DNA of 64,000 nucleotides from Hyaloscypha bicolor E (lineage: Eukaryota; Ascomycota; Leotiomycetes; Helotiales; Hyaloscyphaceae): contig NW_020194631.1 in assembly GCF_002865645.1 (NCBI RefSeq), forward strand, positions 868,001-932,000. Reading direction: 5' to 3'. The notes below the pieces were generated by a model, which saw nothing but the letters and a program-made list of their open reading frames with translations, made no database searches and had not been told where the DNA came from. Shown piece by piece: positions 36,232-45,866 of the stretch (positions within the stretch are counted from its first letter, which is position 1; the number at the start of each line of letters is the position of its first letter). The position numbers and the translations under genes were made by a program.

Positions 36232-36294
36232 GGAATGATGGTGCCCTAAGGGCGGTGAAGAAGCTATATACATGCATGTGCGCAGCACGTGACA
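36174..36294. mobile_element. Solo LTR, family S, copy 1
   Basis: 121 bp from TGTCACT to CGTGACA, flanked by a perfect 5-bp duplication GATGA (36169-36173 and 36295-36299). It contains the shared core GATGGTGCCCTAAGGGCGGT. It lies in the 3' end of the broken glycosyltransferase frame. Confidence 0.85.
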
Positions 36295-36299
36295 GATGA

Positions 36300-37501
36300 C
36301 AGAGGAAGAGGGAGCAGAGGAAGTGTATCACCAGCCAGCCGCCGATTTTCGCACACCACCATCCGTTTGGAGGAGAGAGTGATATTGGAAGACTCGGGGG
36401 AGAATGTGTGAGAAATGTGGAGATGAAATATGTTAGGTTGAGTACGAGGACGAATCTGGAGGGCTGCGAGGAGATCCGGAGGAGACGTTGGTTGATCAGT
36501 GGCCCGATTATTGAATGTTGCTTAGGCTGGCGGCCTTTTGTAGATTGGTTTGCCCTGGCTATGAATATTGAAAAGCTTACTAGCAAAATTTTAATCGTAC
36601 AACTTCTCATTACCTTATTTACCGTTGCTGTCAACGACCCACTTTTTAGACGAGTCTTGGCAGGGGCTCAAAAATGTAAACACAAGATCCCCTTCCTTGC
36701 AAGAGGCAAAAAAATTATTATTATTATTAATTATTTGATTCAAATAACAAAAGTTCAGATTTTCCGTGGCGTTGACGGGATCCTACATCTTTTGTCGAAG
36801 TCGAGGCTCAGAGTGTCTATTAGGCTGTATTCTCTGGCCCTTGCTGGAGTCGAGATTCATGGTGTCATTGATGCCTGTTTTAGCCATGATCTTTGGTGAG
36901 AGTGTCGGGGTTCATGGTGTCATTGATGCCTGTTTTAGCCATGACCTTTGGTGTTAGTGTTGCCGAACTGGGGGCATGGTGTAAATGCTTACCCATTGCC
37001 AGTCGTGTAGGCGATTGTAATTTTCCATATTTAGTCTCATAAAGGTCAATTCTTTTGGCGAAGGTCACGGGTTGTGAGTCGAGAGTGGAGAGTGGTGGAG
37101 ATGCGAGGTGGAGAAAAGTGAGCAGAATAGAGAGCATAAATTTCGCAAAAGCTAAGTCTACTCTGCGGGCCTTGCTCTGCGTGGAAAGACCAAGAAAAGC
37201 ATACCAATCCACTTCGATCCCCTTCTTCGGTCTCCGGATTTTAATAACTTCCACCTCATTCTCACCCCCTGATCTTTTCACAGTATCAGATTTCTTCCTT
37301 CGGTCCCCCGGATATCCATACTGCTAGCTGCCTTCGGATCTTCTCTCACCCTGCGCTCTGTACTGCGCATGTCCCCGACGCATGCAATTTCAATCAGATC
37401 TTGTTTTCGCTACCTCCGAACCACTCCTTTGCCTCTTCCTGTTGCTTCTCCACTTCAGCCAACTCCTCCCACTATTTGAGCAACCTTAGCTGTACTTCGT
37501 A
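36300..37501. other. Intergenic with a 55-bp tandem duplication
   Basis: No credible gene. Two copies of TTCATGGTGTCATTGATGCC, continuing TGTTTTAGCCATGA, start at 36856 and 36911, giving a 55-bp period. A run of ATT trinucleotides lies near 36715-36735. Confidence 0.5.
36850..36960 (+). repeat. 55-bp direct tandem duplication
   Basis: Two units with about three differences between them, directly adjacent. Only these two units are present. Confidence 0.75.
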
Positions 37502-37966
37502 TCAACTTTTCTCCGCTACGGCTTGTCTCCTTTCTCTGTCGTACTGCTTATACTCGTTGTCTCTATACATTCTGTAGACCTCCTCACGCCATTGATCCCA
37601 TGCTGCGTATTCTTTCAGGAATTGGGTCCTCTGAAGATGGGTCTGGTGACTCCTCCAAAGCTGTTGAATAGCCAATATATCTACAAAGGCGAGAAAGCCA
37701 TTGTATGCGAGACCCAAGACGGGGAGGCATGTTCTGGCTGTGGCCTTGGTCATTCTGACTGCTACATGGAATCGGCGAGAGAAGGATCTGTAGACATTGC
37801 TGTGTCGACACTGCAGTATAACGGAAAGCGAATCCAGAGTGTGGAACAGGACGACACAGCTTGAATTTTCGGGGAAATACTCATTAACTGGATGGATTAT
37901 GTCGTGTGGAGGCTGGCAGAGAAAAATTCTGGCAAACCAGATGCGATGTTGATGAGAATTAATCAA
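37502..37966 (-). CDS. Hypothetical protein, uncertain
   Basis: A 154-codon frame. Its last 80 residues look protein-like: a hydrophobic segment (CLPVLGLAYNGFLAFVDILA) followed by a charged helix rich in Arg, Gln and Tyr (EEVYRMYRDNEYKQYDRERR). The first 60 residues look weaker, so the true start may be the internal Met before TKATARTC. A plus-strand frame (37523-37864) covers the same DNA and cannot be ruled out as the real one. Confidence 0.35.
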   Translation of the reverse strand: MINSHQHRIWFARIFLCQPPHDIIHPVNEYFPENSSCVVLFHTLDSLSVILQCRHSNVYRSFSRRFHVAVRMTKATARTCLPVLGLAYNGFLAFVDILAIQQLWRSHQTHLQRTQFLKEYAAWDQWREEVYRMYRDNEYKQYDRERRQAVAEKS

Positions 37967-38634
37967 CTTGGAGCAGAAAGAAGTAGTGAGGTGACCGTGA
38001 TGGCGAGATCGCTCCTTCCGTCACTGGATGGGGGGGATGTCATTGAAGGAAGGAATTCGAGGAAAGACAATTGTTTCCAACCTTCCAAGACTAAACAGCA
38101 GTAACGAAAAAGGAGACTTCACTGGCTATCCAGACATACCACAACGCTCGCTGCTACGCATAACATTCGCTTTCAATCCATATCGATATCAATATCTATC
38201 GCCCACATCAACACCAGGTTCATCGTTGTCCAAGCTGCGCACTGTTCAATCGCTTTCATCTGTGGCACGGTGGCGACGAACTAAAGCAACCTTAACTGAA
38301 AGTACCGCAATATTCTGGGATATTGGCAATGGCGTACCTGAGCCCCCATCGCCTCCCTTTGGGCTTCGACTCAAAGGGGAAAGTTCTTTCGCCGACTTGG
38401 GCGCTGAATGTTTCCACGGACGATGACAAATGCCGGGAGGGATGAACAAGAAAGGACTCGGCATTGTTTTCGGTTGTAAGATCTTGAAGCTAAAATCCGA
38501 TGGAACCGATGATAAGCCAGAGCTGGAAAGGTGAGTCCATTGTTATCTTGACTGCATAGCTCTCCCTCTGTACAATACAATATCCCTCAAAACACCACCA
38601 TTTCTTTCTTGTCTTCCTTCACACAAACTTTTCG

Positions 38635-40110
38635 ATGCAAGCAAGAACTAAAGCGTGCGCAGGTAACACACCTCAATCTTCCAAGGACACCAAGTACAAT
38701 CGAAAGACAGCATGGACCCGCCCTCCTTCTCCTTCCAACCAGGACAGGAACAAGCCAAATTCAAACCCCATTTGCGTTTCCAATCCCGACAATATGGCGT
38801 ACAATCCACATGTCGCCGCTGCCAGTGAAATTGGCCAAACTACGGGCTCAGCACAAAAGCTCTCTCCAACAGCCCCGGAATTCAAACTCTTACCTCGCCA
38901 GGAAAACCACTATGTCCCGACTGTTAATCAAACCGCTTCAGCAGCGCCACAATGTACTAGCCAGGCCAACACATATGGAATCAATCAAACATTTCCCATC
39001 ATGGCGACGTCAAGTTGTGAAGGCCCTACTCTCCTTCCTCCGCCAGCTCTTTCAGCGCAGTGGACCGAAACTGGCCAAGATATCACCCTTCTACAATTTC
39101 TACAAGAGACACAGCAGCCAGAGCATGGAGAACGAAGCACCGGCACCATTGCAGTCGACAACCGGGGCCCGCTGCTGGATATCACCCATCAGAACCAGCT
39201 GTCCCCCGATGCTCTTGTAGAGGCAATGGATAGCATAGCTAGTCGTGGACTTGGTGAGGAAGCTTCCCATGATCTACCTTATGCCCTCGACCAATTCGCC
39301 AATCAATATCATGCGGATCCATTGGCCAATCTCCTTACATTTGTACAGCAAGATCGGAACAATCTTGTAGCCTATTATGAACCCAATTTAAAAGATGCTG
39401 ACATGAGTGCAAGAGCTGCTGAGATGCACGAGGATTCCGCCAACATTGAAGTAAATCGGCTCAGAAACGAGTTGAATAACGCCAGAAAAGCTCTCACCAC
39501 GCTGACCGGGAAGTTGTATGAACCCCAACTCGGCGAGATCAGGGTCCTGAAAACCCAAATCAAAGATCTCCAGGAGAAGCTCGTTGATGGATCTAAAGCG
39601 TCGATGTCGACCGCTGCAGCGGACGAAATTGCCAAACTTCGAAAAGAAAATGCCCGACTCAAAATGGAGCTTCGAACTATTAGACCGGAGATAGAAATCA
39701 AGGCAAGCGAAGAAGCAGCCAGGCTTCGAGGGATCCTTCGAACGAAGGAGCACCAGCTTGACGAAGCCGATCAAGATAACTCAGAACTGAGACCCTTGAG
39801 GGGCGTGGTCAAGAGCCTGAAGAGGAAGGATCTGAAAGCCACTGTGTTTGCAGCTGTAATGGTATCAGCACTTCGAATCCGGAAAAAGCAACTGGATCAG
39901 CTTACCAGGCAAAACGAAGAGCTTAAAATGCGGATCGACAGCATTCAGACCGAGAACCATGACTTCAAGAAGCAGAACGACGAGCCTCAAGATGAAAACA
40001 GCGAGCCTCGGGAGGAGCTTGGGGAGCCGCAGACACAACCACGTGAAGTCAGCAAAATAGCCTTTGACGTGATGCTGCAACGGGACGCAGCGATGGCGGG
40101 ATGGAAGTAA
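38635..40110 (+). CDS. Coiled-coil protein, unknown function
   Basis: 491 aa, single exon. Residues 1-250 are Pro/Gln/Asn-rich and probably disordered. From about 255 on, heptad-like repeats dominate (NEVNRLRNELNNARKALTTL-type pattern, EIRVLKTQIKDLQEKLVDG, EIAKLRKENARLKMELRTIR). A short break (RPLRGVVKSLKRKDLKATVF) precedes a last coil and an acidic Glu/Pro tail. No catalytic motif is visible. The ATG at 38635 is the first in frame and follows a CT-rich leader; a start at 38794 is an alternative. The next gene downstream is also a long coiled coil with an RPLRCAVAIF break, so the two may be distant relatives (inference). Confidence 0.75.
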   Translation: MQARTKACAGNTPQSSKDTKYNRKTAWTRPPSPSNQDRNKPNSNPICVSNPDNMAYNPHVAAASEIGQTTGSAQKLSPTAPEFKLLPRQENHYVPTVNQTASAAPQCTSQANTYGINQTFPIMATSSCEGPTLLPPPALSAQWTETGQDITLLQFLQETQQPEHGERSTGTIAVDNRGPLLDITHQNQLSPDALVEAMDSIASRGLGEEASHDLPYALDQFANQYHADPLANLLTFVQQDRNNLVAYYEPNLKDADMSARAAEMHEDSANIEVNRLRNELNNARKALTTLTGKLYEPQLGEIRVLKTQIKDLQEKLVDGSKASMSTAAADEIAKLRKENARLKMELRTIRPEIEIKASEEAARLRGILRTKEHQLDEADQDNSELRPLRGVVKSLKRKDLKATVFAAVMVSALRIRKKQLDQLTRQNEELKMRIDSIQTENHDFKKQNDEPQDENSEPREELGEPQTQPREVSKIAFDVMLQRDAAMAGWK

Positions 40111-40545
40111 TTGAATGATAAATCGCACAGCCTCCAAACGCCATCCAGAGCAGAAGGGCCTACTCTAGTGAGGCAAGAAAGCACATCATCACCAATCGAT
40201 ACCGAGAGTGACAGTACAGAAAACACACAAGTAGAATCATTCTCCGATAGCGCTCGGCCCTGCCTGAGAGACGATTCACGGTGTCTCTGGAAATAGTTCA
40301 GCATTGGCGTGAACGTTTTCAACCATCTGGCAGGGGCGAACACAAACGTATGGATTAAGGCATCAAGCTGCCATGGGCAGCCGGCTTTTGAATCATGTAC
40401 ACTCTTTCGATCGAAGATTATTGCAATTCAAAGTCTTTTTTGTGTATGAGCGAATGCTGAGTATGTTGACAGGCAGTTACGGATTCGTGACACAGCGGTA
40501 GATGGCAATAAATTCCGTTATTTATATACACTTCAGGTGACAAAG

Positions 40546-40667
40546 TGTCACGGCCTGGACAAGCTGTGGAAGTGGAAATGTGTGTTTGTTGGTGTAAATA
40601 TGTATGAATGATGGTGCCCTAAGGGCGGTAAAGAAGCTATATATATGCCTGTGCGCAGCACGTGACA
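40546..40667. mobile_element. Solo LTR, family S, copy 2
   Basis: 122 bp from TGTCACGG to CGTGACA, with the perfect 5-bp duplication CAAAG on both sides (40541-40545 and 40668-40672). It lies between the two coiled-coil genes. Confidence 0.87.
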
Positions 40668-41941
40668 CAAAGAATCGGAGGTAAGATGGTGTGCTATATT
40701 CGGAGACGTCTTCAGCCAAGTCTGCATTGATGTCATTGAAGCAGTCTGATGCTCTGAGCGATACTTGTGTCACGCCCACGTGAGTTGGTGACCTCCCTCG
40801 AGAGTTTCGATAGATGTCCAAGTTTAACTTGGACATCGAAAATGAGTGCCGCTTTTCTGTCCACCAGGAGCCTCTTTTCAGGATGTGCAGCTAGTGCAGT
40901 TACTGGGCAGACCCTCCCGATGGGCAATCCCCGGGAAAGGTCCAAATACAACTGCTCTGAGAACAAGACTGGAGTCTTTCAATATGAGATGTTTGAACAA
41001 TCAAATACCAAGCCAAAACTTGATTGATCAACAGACTTTCTCACCGACATCTCTCGACGACATCGTGAGCCTCACAACCTCTCCGTCATTGGCTCCACAC
41101 TTGCAGTACCTTACTTCACACCAAAGAGTGATATAAATGGTACGCCAGAAGCTCGTAGAATTCTCACAGGTCAAATATTCAAGCCAGGTCCGAGGGCAGA
41201 TGGTTCCAACTAAACCTCCTTCAGGTTCCTTCCCGCACTCTTGCACAGCTAGTCTAAATGACCACGAGGATCGAAATGTATTAGAACCGGGAAATCGTTT
41301 GCGGGAAGGACGGGGCCGGCTTCTTACGGTAGAAACACCTGGAGGAATAGTGGAAGGCTAGAAAATTATGGCATATTTTAAAGGGTTTTGGACGGGACGG
41401 GACGGTGGGAGGCTAGACTTCTAGTCTTGTGGGATTCCGTGCTGGACTGAGTAGCAGGAGTGTTATGCTAGCGCGATTGAGATTCTGACTACGGAGGGAT
41501 TTTTATCTTGGGAGGTAGCCCACACTGGAAGGCTTTTTCTCTCTAAAACACACATTTCAGATCCTACAGATTCGACAACAGACTTTCCTCACGACTTACG
41601 AGTCAAGAGACCAGACAACCTCGATCATCTTCATTTCGGCTTCGATATAACGAGTCAACTTCTTTCGAAAAGGCCCGTGTGCCAAGTCGCCCTCGCACAC
41701 TTCGACCATCACTGCCTAAGAGCAGACACCACATCGCCATTCCAATCACATCGACATCGACCCGTTATACATCGTCGGCATTTCAATTTTAATCATTCAA
41801 ATAGTCGACTTCCTCGAAGACTTTGTGTGCTTGTTAACCACACACCTCGATCATCGTACTGATTGCATACCGACTCTCGACCACTCTTCGGCTTCATCAT
41901 TCAGGTTGTCTCGCCGCGACAACAACACCTCCACCAACAGT
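40668..41941. other. Intergenic region and probable 5' leader
   Basis: No supported gene. The last 400 bases are C/T-rich and lead into the coiled-coil gene at 41942, as expected for a fungal promoter and 5' UTR. A GGGAC pentamer repeats near 41393-41403. Confidence 0.4.
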
Positions 41942-43798
41942 ATGGATAGCGTCATCAATTACGTTGACGACTCCCAACCAGAACCAGTCCCAATACCAGA
42001 TGCGCCCCAACCAGGTGACTGCATCTATTGTGCGGATGATCACTGTGATGGGCTCTCCTGCACGCCACCCAGAGAGCAGGATCTTTGTCGTACCACCACC
42101 ACTGGCTACATGGATGCCTATCTCCATTACCTTGACAACCCTCAATCGGTCCAAACATCAGATGAGCCGCAACCAGGTGACTGCATCTATTGTGCGGATG
42201 ATCACTGTGATGGAGTCTCCTGCACACCACCCAGAGAGCAGGACCCTCACAGGACCGCCGCCACTAACAATAATTCCATCAACCGTGAGGTTGACAATAA
42301 TCAATCCACTCAATGTCGTGACGAGTGGGACAACATCGATGTCTTAGTCCTCATGGAAGGGAACGAAGCTCTTCGGGCACAGGTCGAATGGCTCTGGAAG
42401 GAGCACATCGACATGAGCAAGGAGTACCGAGAAGATGCCGGTAACGCGCAGAGAAAGAGCAAAGACCTTGAGCAGGATAACGAAATGCTTCTGGGTCTTA
42501 TTGAGCAGGACGAAAAGAACATCGACAAATTTGAGGAGGGGAACAGAACTCTTAAGGGGCTCAAATCATTTGAACGACACCTCCGAGATGAGTATGGGAA
42601 AGATATTGACAACTTAAACAAAAGGATTGCAGTACTTGAAAAGGACAAGGAGATGATCACCTTGGCCTCAGAGAACGAACACGAGATACGGAAAGAAATT
42701 TCCAGGCTCAAAGCATTCGAACGATACATGCGAGATGAGTACGAAAAGAATGAGGATAAGTTAAACAAAAAGATTAAAGCCCTTGAGATGGACAAGAAGA
42801 TGATCAACCTGGCTTCACAAAGCGAACGCGAGATACTGAAGAGCGAAATCTCCAGGCTGCAAAAACAAGTCGAGGACCAAAACCAAAACTCCGCCGCCTG
42901 TGTCTCAAACGCCCGCGACAACATCGCTTATATTACCAATTTGGAAACGACATTGACCTACCAGACTGCTCAAATCGCTCAATTGAAAGAAGAGCTGGAG
43001 GCAGAGAAGTCGAGCAAGCATGAGGCGGAGAAGCAAGCTGGATTTCATCAAGAAGAGCTGGAACTTCGAGAAATCGCCAATCACGAGGAAACTGCTGAGA
43101 TGGAGTCAATCATCGAAGACTTTGAGATCAAGACTCTGAGACACCAGGATGCCATCGAAGCCCGTGACAGAGTCATTAGACCACTTCGATGCGCAGTCGC
43201 CATATTCGCCATGGAACTCAAAGAACTCCGCAGAGAGACGGCGGAAAGCAGTACTGCCGTGTCAAAAGTCTTCCAGGACCAGCAACAACAGCTCCAAGAG
43301 CTCGAGCAAAAGGAAGAACGTCATCGGATGGAGAGGGCAGTAAGTAGTGTTGCTGTATCGAAAGTATTCCAGGACCAGAAACGACGTCTCGAACAGCTCG
43401 AACAACTAAATGAGATACTGGCAGCCCAACTCCAGAGCGCGAAGGTTCCACTGGAAAAATCGATGAGTCTTATGGACAAGTTGGAGGCTCGGTCAGAGTG
43501 TCCGTATAAATCTGGTGGAGAGGCAGACGCGGATGAAGAGGACAATGCGGAGGATCTCAGCACGGAACCGGAGGAGACAAGGCTTGAAGAGAATAGTGAG
43601 CAACAGCATATCAGATTCTCTGAGGAGATGGAGGACGGCGGGCACAGCGATGATGAGGATGGTACTCTGGAGCCTAGCGAGCCTGAGTATGTAATTGTTG
43701 ACGGGCGGAACGAATTGAGAGCTTGGAATGGGTCGGCTAGAAGGGGGAATTCACTCCCCAAGAGAACAGTCGATTGGGACGAAGAGAGCTGGAGCTAA
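41942..43798 (+). CDS. Coiled-coil protein with duplicated Cys-rich N-terminal module
   Basis: 618 aa, single exon; the first in-frame ATG is at 41942. Residues 22-47 and 76-101 are almost identical copies of PQPGDCIYCADDHCDG, L or V, then SCTPPREQD. Each holds four Cys and one His (C-x2-C-x3-H-C-x4-C), a pattern that could bind one zinc ion; I do not match it to a named family. About residues 130-525 are long coiled coil, with an internally repeated AVSKVFQDQ motif at about 437 and 472. The tail (from about 528) is acidic. No enzyme motif or membrane segment is seen, so a scaffold or nucleic-acid-binding role is only a guess. The stop is one base away from the stop of TRM44 on the other strand. 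Confidence 0.85.
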   Translation: MDSVINYVDDSQPEPVPIPDAPQPGDCIYCADDHCDGLSCTPPREQDLCRTTTTGYMDAYLHYLDNPQSVQTSDEPQPGDCIYCADDHCDGVSCTPPREQDPHRTAATNNNSINREVDNNQSTQCRDEWDNIDVLVLMEGNEALRAQVEWLWKEHIDMSKEYREDAGNAQRKSKDLEQDNEMLLGLIEQDEKNIDKFEEGNRTLKGLKSFERHLRDEYGKDIDNLNKRIAVLEKDKEMITLASENEHEIRKEISRLKAFERYMRDEYEKNEDKLNKKIKALEMDKKMINLASQSEREILKSEISRLQKQVEDQNQNSAACVSNARDNIAYITNLETTLTYQTAQIAQLKEELEAEKSSKHEAEKQAGFHQEELELREIANHEETAEMESIIEDFEIKTLRHQDAIEARDRVIRPLRCAVAIFAMELKELRRETAESSTAVSKVFQDQQQQLQELEQKEERHRMERAVSSVAVSKVFQDQKRRLEQLEQLNEILAAQLQSAKVPLEKSMSLMDKLEARSECPYKSGGEADADEEDNAEDLSTEPEETRLEENSEQQHIRFSEEMEDGGHSDDEDGTLEPSEPEYVIVDGRNELRAWNGSARRGNSLPKRTVDWDEESWS

Positions 43799-43799
43799 G

Positions 43800-45440
43800 C
43801 TACGATTCTCCGGGTACCGCAAGGCCACAATGGCCTCTCGCGGCGCTCTTGACCAATTTCAGAGCATTTTCTTCCCAGCAAATAGCACCACCATTCTCAT
43901 CCACCAAATCAACTGTATCGACATCTCCGAAAGGTATATTTCGATGCCTTCCTATCAGTGCAGTGTTTCGAGTGCTTGGTATCCTCAACATCTCTTTCTC
44001 GACTTTCCATCCACACTCAATCGCCAACTTCGACACCCAAGCAACGAGAGAGGCATAGGCAGAACTGGACGCACCGGCGTTTTTTGGAGGCGGCGCTCGA
44101 AAGCGATCTCCACTAAGGGCATGGCTGCAACAGGGGATCATCATGAAAGGGGATTCGGAAAGATTGGCGAGGATTGGCGTCCACGGGGTGAGCTCATCGG
44201 CGTGGTTTGATATGATGAAGGTCCCTTTGGGGAAGACTCCATCATGTATTCCTACTTCTTGCATTTTCTTGGCTGAATTTTCATTGGGGGTTTGGGCTTT
44301 GGCTTTATCTTCGGCTGGCTCCAAAGTCGGATTCGTGGGCTGGGTTCCATTGTCGGAGTTTTCGGTCAGAGTTTTGGGTGCATCTTCGGAGAGCTTCGAG
44401 TTTGGATTCGTGTGCTGGGTTTTATTGTTGGACATCTCGGATAGGACTTTCTTTTTGGCTACAATAGACGGAATCAAAATCATTTCTTTCAGACTCTCTT
44501 GTGATTTTGTGCTCCAGATTGACCACGACTTCCTTCTTCTGGCGTCGAAGCCCCAGCCCGAATAGCCTTCTTCGATCAGAAGATGAACGAGCAATCCGTT
44601 GCCACATCCAATATCGACGAACCCAGGAAAGATAATATCCTTGTACATTTCTGCCCATAGCTCGATCAGAAAGGCTGCGATGCCAAGATCCTCAAACACA
44701 TGTTTTCCTGGATCTGTATCTTCTACCCATGCTTGACTCAATGACCTCGCATACTTGGCTTTTAATCGAGCGTAGGTATTCTGGACTTTTGCTTGAGGAA
44801 GAATGACGTCGTGCTTTACTCTCTTGACATATCCATTTACCAAGCCCTGGCCATGCTTGTGCAGAACAGCAAGCAGATGTAGTGCAGTTCGTTCTAGTTT
44901 GACCGATCTTGGCTCGGATTCAAAAAAAGAATAGTGTATGGAAATCACTCCCTCCCGCTTCACAGAGTCATAGGTGTGTAGAAATCCTATTCCGTGCACA
45001 GCAGGGTGGTAGAAAGGTAACTCCGCTGCAGATGTGATGTGCGGCAGGTAGATGACCAGGGACAATATCTCGCCAGAATCCATGGCTTGGTCGTAGAGGA
45101 GACATGTCTGGTCCAACGGCCTATCTACAACAATGTTCCTCGGAATCATAGTCCGTACCATGATAGTCTTCAGAGTAAAGCCCTTGAAGTGCTCGATTCT
45201 TGGAGAAATGCTTGACTCGGGCAGGAACTCTTTGGAGAACAGACAGTCCAGAGATATATCTGCTCGAAATAGATGGTTCGAATTGATGTTCGGGTTGCGT
45301 ATGAGGTTCAGCATGACTTCTCTGAATATTTCGGGTGGAAATGAACATCCGTGACGGTAGAGAGGAGTCCATGCTTTGCCTGGTGCCTGCTCGATGCTGG
45401 GAAGAGTGCCAGAAACGACAAGCTCAGGAGCAAATGCCAT
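43800..45440 (-). CDS. TRM44: tRNA (uracil-2'-O-)-methyltransferase Trm44
   Basis: 546 aa, single exon. Trm44 makes 2'-O-methyluridine at position 44 of tRNA-Ser in the cytoplasm, using S-adenosylmethionine. Visible family signatures: DRPLDQTCLLYD-like block (106-118), the SAM-binding motif VDIGCGNGLLVHLL (275-288) followed by GYSGWGFDARRRKSW, then GTFIISNHADELTPWTPILA (about 406-425) and MMIPCCSHALSGDRFR (433-448). A low-complexity Asn/Thr/Pro/Glu insert (about 335-395) separates the SAM motif from these blocks. Length and order fit fungal Trm44. It is divergent from RPL24 across a 426-bp shared promoter and convergent with the coiled-coil gene. Confidence 0.95.
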   Translation of the reverse strand: MAFAPELVVSGTLPSIEQAPGKAWTPLYRHGCSFPPEIFREVMLNLIRNPNINSNHLFRADISLDCLFSKEFLPESSISPRIEHFKGFTLKTIMVRTMIPRNIVVDRPLDQTCLLYDQAMDSGEILSLVIYLPHITSAAELPFYHPAVHGIGFLHTYDSVKREGVISIHYSFFESEPRSVKLERTALHLLAVLHKHGQGLVNGYVKRVKHDVILPQAKVQNTYARLKAKYARSLSQAWVEDTDPGKHVFEDLGIAAFLIELWAEMYKDIIFPGFVDIGCGNGLLVHLLIEEGYSGWGFDARRRKSWSIWSTKSQESLKEMILIPSIVAKKKVLSEMSNNKTQHTNPNSKLSEDAPKTLTENSDNGTQPTNPTLEPAEDKAKAQTPNENSAKKMQEVGIHDGVFPKGTFIISNHADELTPWTPILANLSESPFMMIPCCSHALSGDRFRAPPPKNAGASSSAYASLVAWVSKLAIECGWKVEKEMLRIPSTRNTALIGRHRNIPFGDVDTVDLVDENGGAICWEENALKLVKSAARGHCGLAVPGES

Positions 45441-45866
45441 TGGAGCTCAGAACTGGCTTTCGAGAGGGTTTTCGGGCTACTCGTAGGCTGTCAAAGCCGA
45501 AGGACTGTTTTCAATGTGTTGACACGTGATCGATCACGTGGTTGGAAACCTCGGATGTTGGCGGCCTCTGGCAACAAGCATGGAGCAGAACATGAGCATC
45601 TGACCAGTGGAATCAAGAGTTAGGAGCACCCAGCATGTATCGATCATCCCGACGGGTTCTCTCGGGGTTTGATGTTGATTAGGCTGGAAGTTGAAGTTGC
45701 GATAACAAATCGTGATACGAAGTATAATTAGGGCCGCGCTAAAATAAGCGAATCGCTGACTCAGCCCACACAGGAGAATTCGCGATTTTGACGTGACTGG
45801 AATCAACGACATCAATTCTCGAATCAACAACTAACACAGTCGGCGGATACATACGCAGCAGCCAAC
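45441..45866. promoter_or_regulatory. Divergent promoter, TRM44 and RPL24
   Basis: The 426-bp space between two divergent translation starts must hold both promoters. It contains an 18-bp double E-box palindrome and a TTAGGG motif at about 45728 (CCCTAA on the other strand). In some yeasts, Cbf1 (CACGTG) and Tbf1 (CCCTAA-like) sites serve ribosomal protein promoters; use here is inference. Confidence 0.6.
45523..45540. promoter_or_regulatory. Double E-box palindrome
   Basis: CACGTGATCGATCACGTG is a perfect 18-bp palindrome made of two CACGTG E-boxes around ATCGAT. It lies 83 bp upstream of the TRM44 start and 327 bp upstream of the RPL24 start. bHLH factors such as Cbf1 bind CACGTG. Confidence 0.75.

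Noticed and set aside
36100..36288. Minus-strand frame reading SPPLGHHHS, also seen near 40.6 and 55.0 kb
   Set aside because: It is the translation of solo LTR family S, repeated because the LTR is repeated.
42310..42924. 204-codon Ser-rich minus-strand frame
   Set aside because: Mirror of the coiled-coil coding strand, as its Ser/Phe/Leu composition shows.
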